In this document: in pieces, positions 1-7,897 of the stretch
How positions within the stretch are numbered: position 1 is the stretch's first letter
Layout of the letters: every line of letters begins with the position of its first letter
Origin: Pseudomonadota bacterium
Lineage (GTDB): Bacteria; Desulfobacterota; Binatia; Binatales; Binataceae
Length of the DNA: 33,801 nucleotides
Direction of reading: 5' to 3'
NCBI GenBank assembly: GCA_021323675.1
Contig: JAJPKP010000054.1
Span: 1 to 33,801 of the forward strand
Translations under genes and position numbers: made by a program
Notes under the pieces: generated by a model
Databases searched by the model: none
Told to the model about the DNA's origin: nothing
Seen by the model: the letters and a program-made list of their open reading frames with translations, nothing else

Positions 1-608
1 CGCGTGCGTTCGACCTCTTTCAGGCGCGAACGCAGGCGGGTGAGACGCTCGCGCAGGCGGCGGCGATCGACTTCAAGCTGGGTTTCTCCGGGTCCGCGCG
101 TTCCCACTCCGCCTCCGCCCGCGCCTCCGCCGCGCACGCGCGACAGATGCGACCATTGGCGGGTAAGCCGCGGCTGCAGATAGCTGAGCTGCGCGATCTC
201 GACCTGCAGCTTGCCTTCCAGGGTGCGGGCGCGCTGCGCGAAGATATCGAGGATCAGCTGGCTGCGGTCGATCACCCGCAGCTTGAGTTCGTTCTCCAGG
301 TTGCGCGCCTGCGCCGGCGAGAGAGCATCGTCGAAGATAGCCACCGTCGCTTCGGCCATCCGCGAAATCTCTCCGACTTCGCCGGTTTTGCCTTTTCCGA
401 TAAACGTGCGGGGATCGGGAGCCTTAAGGCGCTGGCTTACGGTTGCTTCGACGCTCGCGCCAGCGCTCTCGGCCAGCGCCTTCAGTTCTGCAAGCGATTC
501 TTCGCTGGAAATGCCGGTATGGCCGCCCAGATCGATTCCGACCAGAACTGCCCGATCACAACGTTCGCTGGCTACGCTGTACAATCCCTTCAGGAACCCC
601 CGTGGCAC
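1..608 (-). CDS. hflX: GTPase HflX, N-terminal part (cut by window edge)
   Basis: HflX is a ribosome-associated GTPase that splits stalled or hibernating 70S ribosomes. About 202 N-terminal codons are present; the G domain lies beyond base 1. The reading frame shows the HflX N-terminal domain (GIDLGGHTGIS, then FIGKGKTGEV and a segment beginning AIFDDALSPAQARNLE) and then the family signature GPGETQLEVDRRRLRERL leading into the coiled-coil linker. A glycine-rich stretch (RGGGAGGGGVGTRGPGE) is normal for the family. There is no ATG after the in-frame stop near base 652, so I chose the GTG at 608, which begins VPRGFLKGLYS. The gene lies downstream of dnaE on the same strand after a gap of about 185 bases in which I see no gene or clear terminator. 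Identification is firm; the start is uncertain. Confidence 0.88.
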   Translation of the reverse strand, partial: MPRGFLKGLYSVASERCDRAVLVGIDLGGHTGISSEESLAELKALAESAGASVEATVSQRLKAPDPRTFIGKGKTGEVGEISRMAEATVAIFDDALSPAQARNLENELKLRVIDRSQLILDIFAQRARTLEGKLQVEIAQLSYLQPRLTRQWSHLSRVRGGGAGGGGVGTRGPGETQLEVDRRRLRERLTRLRSRLKEVERT

Positions 609-793
609 GTGCCGCCACTCAAGCCTAGCGTAGCAGACCCGGACCCGTGGTCAATTCGCCGGAAAAATCGACAACGAAAGCTAAAACATCCGTAACCGAA
701 TCGAGACGTTGCTTCTCACGATAGATCCGGGCGCCGCGCCGCTAGCCGCCGTCAGTTCATTCGAGCGGGCAACGCCAGAGCGGTTTTGATCGA

Positions 794-3700
794 CTACTTC
801 AATTCCACTGCGCCGGGGGCGATCAGTTTTTCCACTTCGGCTACGAATTCGTCGCTGGGTGTTACGCGGAAGTCGTCGCCCAAAAGAAGAACCGCCTCGC
901 GGCCATCGTCGAGGCCGAGATGAAGGTAGGTGACCGACTTGCCGCGATACCTGGAAAGCGCCGCCTTCAATGCTTCCAGCCCGCCGTTCTCCAGCCGGCT
1001 GCGCTGCGCGTGGAGGCGCACTTCGCGATACGATTCCAAAAGCGCGGTGCTCAGCGGACGCAACTCATCGAGGATGATTTGCGCGCGTTCCTCGTCGACA
1101 TCGAGCTTGCCCCGGGCAACAACCGGCTCCTCGCCCGAGATTAGGGCTTCGTACTTCTGATAGGTTTCGGGCCACGCAATCGCCTCAACCACTCCGTCAC
1201 GATCTTCGAGCGAGAGGGTCGCATAGCGTTTGCCGGACTTGTTGTTCTTGAGCTTGACGGCCTGAACCACTCCGGCGATCTGGACCTGGCTTCCGTCGGG
1301 CGCCGAAGGAAGGTCCGCCGTCGTGAGCCTGCTGATGCGCGCGATGACGCTTTCATATTTGTCGAGCGGATGCGCGGTGATGTAGAAGCCGAGCGCTTCC
1401 TTCTCGTACTTGAGTTTCTCCTTCGCGTCCCATTCCTGGACCGGCTCGCGCCGCGGCGGCGCCGCGGTCCTGGCGACCGGCCCGCCGAACAGGCCCATCT
1501 GATTGCGCTCGGCGTCGCTCTGCGCTTTTTGCGCCAGCCTGAGCGCGTCTTCCACGATGGCCATCAGGGCGGCGCGCGCTGAGCCTGTGAAATCGAACGC
1601 GCCGCACTTGATCAGCGCCTCGAGCACGCGCCGGTTGACGAGTTGCGCCCCGACCCGCAGGCAGAAATCGACCGGGCCTTCGTACGGGCCGCCCTTCTCG
1701 CGCTCGGTGATGATCGCCTCGGCGGTTTTCGCGCCGACGCCCCGGATCGCGCCCAGTCCGAAACGGATCGCGCCCTCCGAAACCGTGAATTTCACGCGGC
1801 TCTGGTTGACGTCGGGCGGCAGAATCGGGATGCGCATCTCGCGCAGGGCCGCGATGTTCTTGTAGGTCTTGTCCGCGTCGTCCATGTCCAGCGACATCAG
1901 CGCCGCCATGAACTCGTGCGGGAAGTGCGCCTTCAGGTAAGCGGTGCGATAGGTCGTAAGCGAGTATGCCGCGGCGTGCGACTTGTTGAAGCCGTACGAT
2001 GCAAACGTCTCGATTTTCTCGAAGATGGACTGGGCCTGGGCGGTCGTGAGCCCGTTCTTGCGGGCGCCCTCGAGAAAGCGCTCGCGCTCCTTCTCCATCA
2101 CCGCCTTGTTCTTCTTGCCCATCGCGGCGCGCAGCATATCGGCTTGCTGCAGTGTGTACCCCGCCAGCGCCTGCGCCGCGCGCATCACCTGCTCCTGGTA
2201 CACGATGACGCCGTAGGTGTCGGCCAGCACGGGTTCGAGCAGCGGATGGTCATACTCGACCTTTTCGCGGCCGTGCTTGCGATCCACGTAATGCTGCACC
2301 ATCGTCTTGCCGTCCTGGATCGCGTCGAGCGGACCGGGGCGAAAGAGCGAGGTTGCCGCGACGATATCTTCAAAGCAGGTCGGCTTCAGGTCGCTCAGGA
2401 ACCGCCGCATCCCCGAGCCTTCCATCTGGAAGACTCCCACGGTGTCGCCGCGCGCCAGCAGCCGGTAGGTCTCGCCATCGTCCAGCCTGAGCCGATTCAG
2501 ATCGGGAACCTCCTTGCCGCCGGCCGCAATCAGATCGAGGGTGTCCTTGATGAGCGTGAGATTCTTGAGCGCGAGAAAGTCGAACTTGATAAGCCCGATC
2601 TCCTCGACGCCCTTCATCGAGTACTGGGTGATCGCGATGCCGTCCTCGCCGGTCTCCTTGTCGACGTACAGCGGCACCATCGAATGCAGCGGACCATCGG
2701 CGATTACCACGCCTGCCGCGTGTTTTGACGTATGGCGCAGCAGGCCTTCGAGCTTGAAGGCGTACTCGAACAGTTCAGGATGGTTCTTGCGCTCGTCCTT
2801 GAGCCGCGGCTCCATTTCGAGCGCGTCCTTCAGAGGAAAATCACGCCCCTGCTTGGGCGCCGGGTAAAGCTTGACGATCTTGTCGGTCTCGCCAAACGAG
2901 AGCCCAAGGACCCGGCCCACGTCGCGAATCGCCTGCTTGCCCTTGATGGTGCCGAAGGTGATTATCTGCGCGACGCGGTCCGCACCGTATTTGTGGCGCA
3001 CGTAATCCAGGATCTCATCGCGCCGTTCCCAGCAGAAATCCGAGTCGATATCCGGCATCGACTTGCGGCCCGGATTGAGCCATCGCTCGAACAGCAGCTT
3101 ATGCTCGATCGGATCGACTTCGGTGATGCCAAGCGCGTAAGAGACGAGCGATCCGACGACCGATCCGCGGCCCGGCCCGGTGGGAATGCCCCGGTCGCGG
3201 GCGTAGCTGATGAAGTCCTGCACGATGAGCATATAGCCGGAAAAGCCCATCTCTCGGATTACGGGAATTTCGCGATCGAGCCGCTCGTAGTAAGGGGCGG
3301 GATCGAACTCTCCCAGGCGCGCGCGAATCTCCGCCAGGCGCTTTTCCAATCCCGCACGCGCGCGCCGCTCCATCTCGTCTTCAAGGCTGACATCCTGGTC
3401 CGCCTTATAGACTGGAAAGTGGAACTTCCCGAACTCGAACTGGAAATCCACCCGCCGGGCGATTTCCATCGTGTTGCGGAATTCCTCCGATTCCGCCCCG
3501 AACGCCTTCGCCATCTCGTCCGGCGTCTTGACGTACAGTTCGTCGGTATCGAAACGCCATCGCGTTTCGTCCGCCATCGTCTTTCCGGTCTGGATGCAGA
3601 GCAGGACCTCGTGCGCCTTGGAGTCGCCGCGATGGAGGTAGTGGCAATCGTTGGTCGCGACTACCGGCAATCCGACCTTGCGCGCGACGTCGCGCAGCGC

Positions 3701-4270
3701 GTCATTGATTGGCGAATGCAGGCGGTTGTCCTGAAGCTCGATATAGAAGCGATCGCCGAAAGTCTTCGCATACCATTCGGCAGCCTCGCACGCCTTGTCC
3801 ATCCTGCTCTGCCTGAGCCATCGCGGAATCTCGCCGGAAAGACAGCCGGAAAGAACGATGAGCCCATCCGAGAGCTCGGCGAGAATTTCCTTGTCGATGC
3901 GCGGCTTGTAGTAGAGCCCTTCCTGGTACGCGGCGGTCAGCAGCTTGCAGAGGTTTTGATAGCCTTCGCGGTTCTGCGCGAGAACGATGAGATGGAAGTT
4001 GCCGCCGCCCTCCACGTCGTCGCCGCGGGGAGCCTGAGTACGATCGGATCGTTTGCCGGTGGCGAGGTATGCCTCGCATCCGATTATCGGCTTGATGCCG
4101 TTGGCGATGGCCTTCTGGTAGAACTCGACCGCGCCGAACATGTTGCCATGGTCGGTAATCGCCATCGCTTCCATGCCGCAGGCTTTGGCGTGCTCGAGGA
4201 GAGGTCCGATTTTGTTGGCGCCATCGAGCAGGCTGAACTGCGTATGAACATGCAGATGGGCGAAACTCAC
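794..4270 (-). CDS. dnaE: DNA polymerase III subunit alpha
   Basis: Catalytic subunit of the replicative polymerase. At 1158 residues it matches the DnaE1 length (about 1160 in E. coli). Domains in order: an N-terminal PHP domain with HLHVHTQFS at residues 5-13 and ITDHGNM near 38-44; the polymerase palm with PDIDSDF at 406-412 (likely metal-binding D407 and D409) and the third aspartate in KFDFLALKNL (D564); the motif SKHAAGVVI near 515; ATSLFRPGP; a tandem helix-hairpin-helix region; and a C-terminal OB fold at roughly 985-1070. It is not the PolC or DnaE2 type. The start is GTG at 4270, supported by a strong GGAGGAG five bases upstream. It follows rplY by 95 bases that contain two perfect hairpins. 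rplY-dnaE adjacency is unusual, since pth commonly follows rplY. Confidence 0.97.
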   Translation of the reverse strand: MSFAHLHVHTQFSLLDGANKIGPLLEHAKACGMEAMAITDHGNMFGAVEFYQKAIANGIKPIIGCEAYLATGKRSDRTQAPRGDDVEGGGNFHLIVLAQNREGYQNLCKLLTAAYQEGLYYKPRIDKEILAELSDGLIVLSGCLSGEIPRWLRQSRMDKACEAAEWYAKTFGDRFYIELQDNRLHSPINDALRDVARKVGLPVVATNDCHYLHRGDSKAHEVLLCIQTGKTMADETRWRFDTDELYVKTPDEMAKAFGAESEEFRNTMEIARRVDFQFEFGKFHFPVYKADQDVSLEDEMERRARAGLEKRLAEIRARLGEFDPAPYYERLDREIPVIREMGFSGYMLIVQDFISYARDRGIPTGPGRGSVVGSLVSYALGITEVDPIEHKLLFERWLNPGRKSMPDIDSDFCWERRDEILDYVRHKYGADRVAQIITFGTIKGKQAIRDVGRVLGLSFGETDKIVKLYPAPKQGRDFPLKDALEMEPRLKDERKNHPELFEYAFKLEGLLRHTSKHAAGVVIADGPLHSMVPLYVDKETGEDGIAITQYSMKGVEEIGLIKFDFLALKNLTLIKDTLDLIAAGGKEVPDLNRLRLDDGETYRLLARGDTVGVFQMEGSGMRRFLSDLKPTCFEDIVAATSLFRPGPLDAIQDGKTMVQHYVDRKHGREKVEYDHPLLEPVLADTYGVIVYQEQVMRAAQALAGYTLQQADMLRAAMGKKNKAVMEKERERFLEGARKNGLTTAQAQSIFEKIETFASYGFNKSHAAAYSLTTYRTAYLKAHFPHEFMAALMSLDMDDADKTYKNIAALREMRIPILPPDVNQSRVKFTVSEGAIRFGLGAIRGVGAKTAEAIITEREKGGPYEGPVDFCLRVGAQLVNRRVLEALIKCGAFDFTGSARAALMAIVEDALRLAQKAQSDAERNQMGLFGGPVARTAAPPRREPVQEWDAKEKLKYEKEALGFYITAHPLDKYESVIARISRLTTADLPSAPDGSQVQIAGVVQAVKLKNNKSGKRYATLSLEDRDGVVEAIAWPETYQKYEALISGEEPVVARGKLDVDEERAQIILDELRPLSTALLESYREVRLHAQRSRLENGGLEALKAALSRYRGKSVTYLHLGLDDGREAVLLLGDDFRVTPSDEFVAEVEKLIAPGAVELK

Positions 4271-4275
4271 CGCGG

Positions 4276-4282
4276 CTCCTCC
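4276..4282 (-). promoter_or_regulatory. Shine-Dalgarno of dnaE
   Basis: GGAGGAG on the minus strand, five bases before the GTG start of dnaE. It fixes that non-ATG start and lies just downstream of the hairpin at 4288-4312. Confidence 0.7.
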
Positions 4283-4287
4283 ACCCG

Positions 4288-4312
4288 CCGCGCGCGCCGC
4301 TGGCGCGCGCGG
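4288..4312 (-). other. Perfect 11-bp GC hairpin in the dnaE leader
   Basis: CCGCGCGCGCC, a three-base loop, then GGCGCGCGCGG: an uninterrupted 11-bp all-GC stem. It ends five bases upstream of the dnaE Shine-Dalgarno. No U-tract follows on either strand, so it is not a classical terminator. It could be an RNA stabiliser, a processing site or a translational control element; the role is inference. Confidence 0.5.
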
Positions 4313-4335
4313 CCTCCTCTCGAACGCACTCTACG

Positions 4336-4360
4336 CGCGCTCCGCACCTGGCGGAGCGCG
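4336..4360 (-). terminator. Perfect 10-bp hairpin directly after rplY
   Basis: CGCGCTCCGC, a five-base loop, then GCGGAGCGCG, beginning five bases after the rplY stop codon on the minus strand. The position suits a 3'-end structure of rplY, but the following bases (TAGAGTGCG) carry no run of T. It may be a weak or factor-assisted terminator or a 3' stabilising structure. Confidence 0.4.
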
Positions 4361-4365
4361 AGAGT

Positions 4366-5079
4366 TTACTTCTTTGCGGGCTCGGCCTTCTTGGCCGCTC
4401 CAGCCGGCGCGGCTTCCTTCGCGGCGCCTTCCGCCGCGGGAGCTGCCGCCGCAGCTCCTTCGGCAGGAGCGCCTTCGGCGGCCGCGGCTTCCGCGGCCGC
4501 GGCGACCGGAGCCTCGGCGACGGTCGGCGGCAGCACCGAGACCACCGCGAAATCCTGATCGAAAATGGGCTTCACGTTGCCCGCAATCTTCACCGCGGAC
4601 ACGTGGATAACGTCATGAACGCCGAGTCCCGTTACATCGACATCGATCGTCTCCGGAATCTCCATCGGCAGGCACTCGACCGTGATGGCGCGCACCAGCG
4701 GCTGGAGAATGCCGCCGTCGGCGACGCCCTTGGCGCGGCCGGTAAACCGCAGCGGCACCTCGACCTGGATCGCGCGATTCAGATCGACTTCGTACAGATC
4801 CGCATGAAGCACTTCGCCGGAAACCGGGGCGCGCTGGACTTCCTTGAAGATGACGTGGCGGCCGTCGATGTCCGCCGCCGCCGACTTGAGCCGGACAATT
4901 CGCACGTGAGACGCCGCCGAAAGGCGCCCGTTCAGTTCCGCGCCGCTCACCGAAATGGGAGTCGGCTGCGTGCCGGGTCCATACAGCACCGCGGGGACGC
5001 GGCCCTGGCGGCGCAGCGCGGTTATCGTGCTCTTGGGCCGGACGGCCCGTTTTTCACAGTTCAGTTCGCCGGTTTCCAT
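4366..5079 (-). CDS. rplY: 50S ribosomal protein L25 / CTC family
   Basis: Long-form L25 (CTC type), which binds 5S rRNA in the large subunit. The N-terminal L25 domain (about residues 5-95) begins with LNCEKR and contains the conserved LRRQGRVPAVLYG; HVIFKEVQRAPVSGEVLHAD is the central strand region. A CTC C-terminal beta domain (about 100-185) contains EIPETIDVDVTGLGVHDVIHV. It ends in a low-complexity Ala/Glu/Pro/Lys tail of about 50 residues. The 237-residue length is typical of CTC proteins with such tails. The ATG start has GGGAG seven bases upstream. It lies 23 bases after prs, the standard prs-rplY pair, so co-transcription is likely. Confidence 0.95.
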   Translation of the reverse strand: METGELNCEKRAVRPKSTITALRRQGRVPAVLYGPGTQPTPISVSGAELNGRLSAASHVRIVRLKSAAADIDGRHVIFKEVQRAPVSGEVLHADLYEVDLNRAIQVEVPLRFTGRAKGVADGGILQPLVRAITVECLPMEIPETIDVDVTGLGVHDVIHVSAVKIAGNVKPIFDQDFAVVSVLPPTVAEAPVAAAAEAAAAEGAPAEGAAAAAPAAEGAAKEAAPAGAAKKAEPAKK

Positions 5080-5102
5080 TGATACTCCCGAGGGCGGCCC
5101 GC

Positions 5103-6062
5103 CTAGTTGAAAAGCGAGCTCACCGATTCTTCATTATGAATTCGCCGCACGGCTTCCGCCAGCAGCGGCGCCACCGACAGCACCTTGAGCTTCTGCAGCT
5201 CAGCCTGCACCTTGGGGCGCAGCAGGATGCTGTTGGTGACGATAATTTCCTTGATGTTGGATTTGTTGAGCCGCTCGCAGGCCGGGTCGGAGAGAATCGG
5301 ATGGGTCGCGACGGCGATGACCTCGTTTGCGCCCGCGTTCGCCACGACCTTGGCGGCTTCGGTGATAGTGCCCGCCGTATCGATCATGTCATCGACCAGC
5401 ACGGCGACCGAGTCGCGCACCTCGCCGACGAGCTGCATCTCCGCCACTTCGCTGGCGCGCCGCCTGCGCTTGTTGATAATCGCAAGATTCGCGTTGAGCC
5501 GGCCGGCGAATGCGCGCGCGCGTTCCACGCCTCCCGCATCGGGTGAGATGACGGTTACCTTGTGCCCGTCCAGACGCTTGCGCAGGTAGCCGATCAGCAC
5601 CGGCATCGCGTACAGGTTGTCGACCGGAATATTGAAGAAGCCCTGGATCTGGCCGGCGTGAAGATCGACCGTAAGCACGCGCGAAGCGCCCGCCGTGGTT
5701 ATCAAATCGGCGACCAGCTTGGCGCTGATCGGGACGCGCGAAGCGACTTTGCGGTCCTGGCGCGAGTAGCCGAAGTATGGAACTACGGCGGTGATGCGGC
5801 GCGCCGACGCGCGCCGCAGCGCATCCATCACCAGCAGCAGCTCCATCAGGCTGTCGTTGGGCGGCGAGCAGGTTGACTGGATTACGAAGACGTCCCCGCC
5901 ACGAACGTTCTCGTGAACTTCGACCATCACTTCGCCATCCGGAAACCGTCCCACTTCGGCTTCGCCCAGGCGCACGTTCAGATGCTCGCAGACCTCGCGC
6001 GCGAGCGCGGGATTGGAATTGCCCGTAAAGATTTCCAGTTGGTCCTTGGCTTGCTCCGCCAT
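5103..6062 (-). CDS. prs: ribose-phosphate pyrophosphokinase (PRPP synthetase)
   Basis: Makes PRPP from ribose 5-phosphate and ATP for nucleotide, His and Trp synthesis. Both type I phosphoribosyltransferase-like domains are present: LEIFTGNSNPALAREV at the N-terminus, the catalytic region YFGYSRQDRK, VDLHAGQIQGFF, and the PRPP-binding loop VLVDDMIDTAGTI. I chose the ATG at 6062 (protein beginning MAEQAKDQLEIF, 319 residues, normal length). An in-frame ATG at 6131 would add 23 residues with no family counterpart and would almost abut the tRNA-Gln gene. The gene is 75 bases downstream of tRNA-Gln and 23 bases upstream of rplY on the same strand, and probably shares their transcript. Confidence 0.96.
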   Translation of the reverse strand: MAEQAKDQLEIFTGNSNPALAREVCEHLNVRLGEAEVGRFPDGEVMVEVHENVRGGDVFVIQSTCSPPNDSLMELLLVMDALRRASARRITAVVPYFGYSRQDRKVASRVPISAKLVADLITTAGASRVLTVDLHAGQIQGFFNIPVDNLYAMPVLIGYLRKRLDGHKVTVISPDAGGVERARAFAGRLNANLAIINKRRRRASEVAEMQLVGEVRDSVAVLVDDMIDTAGTITEAAKVVANAGANEVIAVATHPILSDPACERLNKSNIKEIIVTNSILLRPKVQAELQKLKVLSVAPLLAEAVRRIHNEESVSSLFN

Positions 6063-6137
6063 TTCCCGTTTCCGCGGCGTTTTGGCCGCTATCCTCGATA
6101 GACCCGCCGGAATCTTCCGGCCTGAATTCATGACCTT

Positions 6138-6213
6138 TGGCTGGGCGGGAAGGATTCGAACCTTCGAATGCCAGGTCCAAAGCCTGGTGCCTTACCAGCT
6201 TGGCGACCGCCCA
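6138..6213 (-). tRNA. trnQ: tRNA-Gln (anticodon UUG)
   Basis: Full cloverleaf on the minus strand: acceptor TGGGCGG/CCGCCCA with a U1-A72 end as expected for tRNA-Gln, D stem GCC/GGC, anticodon stem CCAGG/CCTGG with loop CTTTGGA (anticodon TTG), and T arm GAAGG-TTCGAAT-CCTTC. The discriminator is G at 6141, and the 3' CCA is encoded at 6140-6138. It lies between ispE and prs, a common tRNA-Gln position in Desulfobacterota-like genomes. Confidence 0.96.
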
Positions 6214-6415
6214 GCGCAATGCAACGCGATGGTCGAAAGCTTGCCTGCACGCGCCTTGGCCTCACGCCCAAGTCCAGACGAGCGCGCCGCCCGAGGGCGA
6301 CCCGCCTGCCTGCCCCCAAATAACACTCCGGCTCGTGCGGGCAGTCAGAGCAGCCGCAAAGAGGTTCATACCCGGAGAAGACCCGCGTAAGCCGCGCTTA
6401 ATATGCGGGATTGCG

Positions 6416-6444
6416 ATGTTATTGGGGGGTTTTTGGGCTGTCAA
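6416..6444 (-). promoter_or_regulatory. Predicted sigma70 promoter for tRNA-Gln and prs-rplY
   Basis: On the minus strand a perfect TTGACA (6444-6439) is followed, after exactly 17 bases, by TAACAT (6421-6416, four of six matches to TATAAT). It lies in the 267-base gap between ispE and tRNA-Gln and would start transcription about 195 bases before the tRNA. The rest of the gap shows no gene. The match is good, but function is inferred. Confidence 0.5.
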
Positions 6445-6480
6445 TGAGCGTGCCCGTGGCGAATCAACAGAAATCTCGCA

Positions 6481-7374
6481 TCAATCGACAAGTGGCGTCC
6501 GGCGCAACTCTTGATGGCTCGTGGTAAAGACCGCCTCCACCCTGCCCGAGCCCATCCGCGCCCGAATTCTCCCCGCCGCCTCCCGAGCCGCCGCCGCATC
6601 CGGATAGAGCCCGAAGACCGATCCTCCGCTGCCCGACATTGCCACCGCCGTCGCGCCTTCTTCTTCAAGTACTTGTTTAACCCCGGCGATCGCGGGATAG
6701 AGATCGATCGCCGCGGCCTCCAAATCGTTGACGGTCTGATCGGCCGAAATCCGCCCGGCCAGAATTGCTGACCGATCGGAATCCGGCAACGGGCCGCTCC
6801 AATGTTCTCGCTTCAGAGCTCGGAAGATGCTCGCGGTGGGAACCGCCACGTCGGGCACGGCGACCACCAGATGCACTCGCGGCATCGATGGCAGCGCTTC
6901 GATCTTTTCCCCGATTCCACGGACACGAGCGGGACGCGGGTCGAGAAAGAAAGGGACATCCGCGCCGAGTTTGACCGCGACCTCGCCAAGCCGCGCATCC
7001 GGCCCGATTGCAAAAATCTCCGCCATCATGCGCAGAACCGCGCCCGCATCGCTGGAGCCGCCTCCAAGCCCCGCGCCCATCGGAATTCGCTTGCGCAGAT
7101 CGATAGATACGTCGGCCGCGATTGCGTGCTCGCGCATGAACGCCGCCGCCGCTCGCGACGCGAGATTCGATTCAGGGTCCGAAATCGCGCGGTCGTCGCA
7201 GTTGAGATGCACGCGGGCGGCGCGCGATGGGCGCACTTCGAGGCGGACAAGGTCGGTCCACGAAATTGGAAGGAAAATCGAATCGAGTTCGTGATAACCG
7301 TCGGTCCGCTTGCCCGTGATTCGCAGACACAGGTTGATCTTTGCCGGGGCGTACTCGGCAACCAGTTTGACCAT
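6481..7374 (-). CDS. ispE: 4-diphosphocytidyl-2-C-methyl-D-erythritol kinase
   Basis: GHMP-family kinase of the MEP isoprenoid pathway; it phosphorylates CDP-methylerythritol at the 2-hydroxyl. Visible motifs are PAKINLCL (residues 10-17), RTDGYHELDS (23-32) and the glycine-rich ATP loop PMGAGLGGGSSDAG (98-111), plus a C-terminal MSGSGGSVFGLY segment. The 297-residue length is normal. The ATG at 7374 is preceded by a 13-base gap from the upstream membrane-protein gene, so the two are probably one transcript. Downstream is the 267-base gap before tRNA-Gln. ispE-tRNA-prs order is conserved in several proteobacterial-like groups. Confidence 0.95.
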   Translation of the reverse strand: MVKLVAEYAPAKINLCLRITGKRTDGYHELDSIFLPISWTDLVRLEVRPSRAARVHLNCDDRAISDPESNLASRAAAAFMREHAIAADVSIDLRKRIPMGAGLGGGSSDAGAVLRMMAEIFAIGPDARLGEVAVKLGADVPFFLDPRPARVRGIGEKIEALPSMPRVHLVVAVPDVAVPTASIFRALKREHWSGPLPDSDRSAILAGRISADQTVNDLEAAAIDLYPAIAGVKQVLEEEGATAVAMSGSGGSVFGLYPDAAAAREAAGRIRARMGSGRVEAVFTTSHQELRRTPLVD

Positions 7375-7387
7375 CCGGGCGCGCCCC

Positions 7388-7789
7388 TCAGCCGGCCGAT
7401 CTTCCGGATTTCACGCCGACCTTGCGTAATGCCGCGCGCGAATCGCGCCGGATAACCGAGATGAATCCGAGCAGTCCCAGCAGCACCCCGACGAGCACGA
7501 GAACCTGCCCGGTCAGAAAGGTCGCGTGATAAAAATCCATCCGCGCGGTCGTGTAGGAAAGCTGCCGCTCGCGCGGCGTAAGCGGCTCCAGGACGGCAAG
7601 CCCTGTTCCGGGCTCGAGCTCGTCGAAACTGCGGTAGTCGGTGGCAGCCGCCGCGTGCGTCGCCGCCGCGATTATCTGGCTGTATTGGCGGGTGCGCTGC
7701 AGCCCGATGAACCAGTTGGCCGCGCCCAGGATGACGAGGGCGAGCCCGGCGACAATCTTCCAGTCGGAATACAGGTCCGGCGGCTTCAT
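7388..7789 (-). CDS. Hypothetical protein with two membrane helices
   Basis: I do not recognise this 133-residue protein. The sequence shows an N-terminal helix (about residues 11-27, IVAGLALVILGAANWFI), a polar loop of about 65 residues rich in Ala, Thr and Arg, and a second helix (about 92-112, GQVLVLVGVLLGLLGFISVI) followed by a basic tail. This suggests a hairpin inner-membrane protein with the central loop outside the cytoplasm. I chose the ATG at 7789; a TTG two codons upstream is possible. It lies 13 bases upstream of ispE on the same strand and diverges from meaB. Confidence 0.65.
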   Translation of the reverse strand: MKPPDLYSDWKIVAGLALVILGAANWFIGLQRTRQYSQIIAAATHAAAATDYRSFDELEPGTGLAVLEPLTPRERQLSYTTARMDFYHATFLTGQVLVLVGVLLGLLGFISVIRRDSRAALRKVGVKSGRSAG

Positions 7790-7854
7790 TCCCAATCAGA
7801 TTAGGGTTCGCGCGGCGCGAAAACAACGCCGTCAATCCTGACGCGCCAGCGGCG

Positions 7855-7884
7855 TTGCGCATCTTCGACGCGTGCGGGTATCAT
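7855..7884 (+). promoter_or_regulatory. Possible promoter of meaB
   Basis: TTGCGC (three of six -35 matches), 18 bases, then TATCAT (five of six -10 matches) in the divergent gap between the membrane-protein gene and meaB. Transcription would begin only about eight bases before the chosen meaB ATG, so the leader would be nearly absent. Weak evidence. Confidence 0.25.
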
Positions 7885-7897
7885 CGAATGATAGCCA

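Noticed and set aside
147..695. A 182-codon plus-strand frame at the left edge
   Set aside because: The opposite strand encodes HflX with its GPGETQLE signature; the plus frame is its shadow.
2732..4558. A 608-codon open frame on the plus strand opposite dnaE and rplY
   Set aside because: Same artefact as above: it spans two genuine opposite-strand genes and has no recognisable domain.
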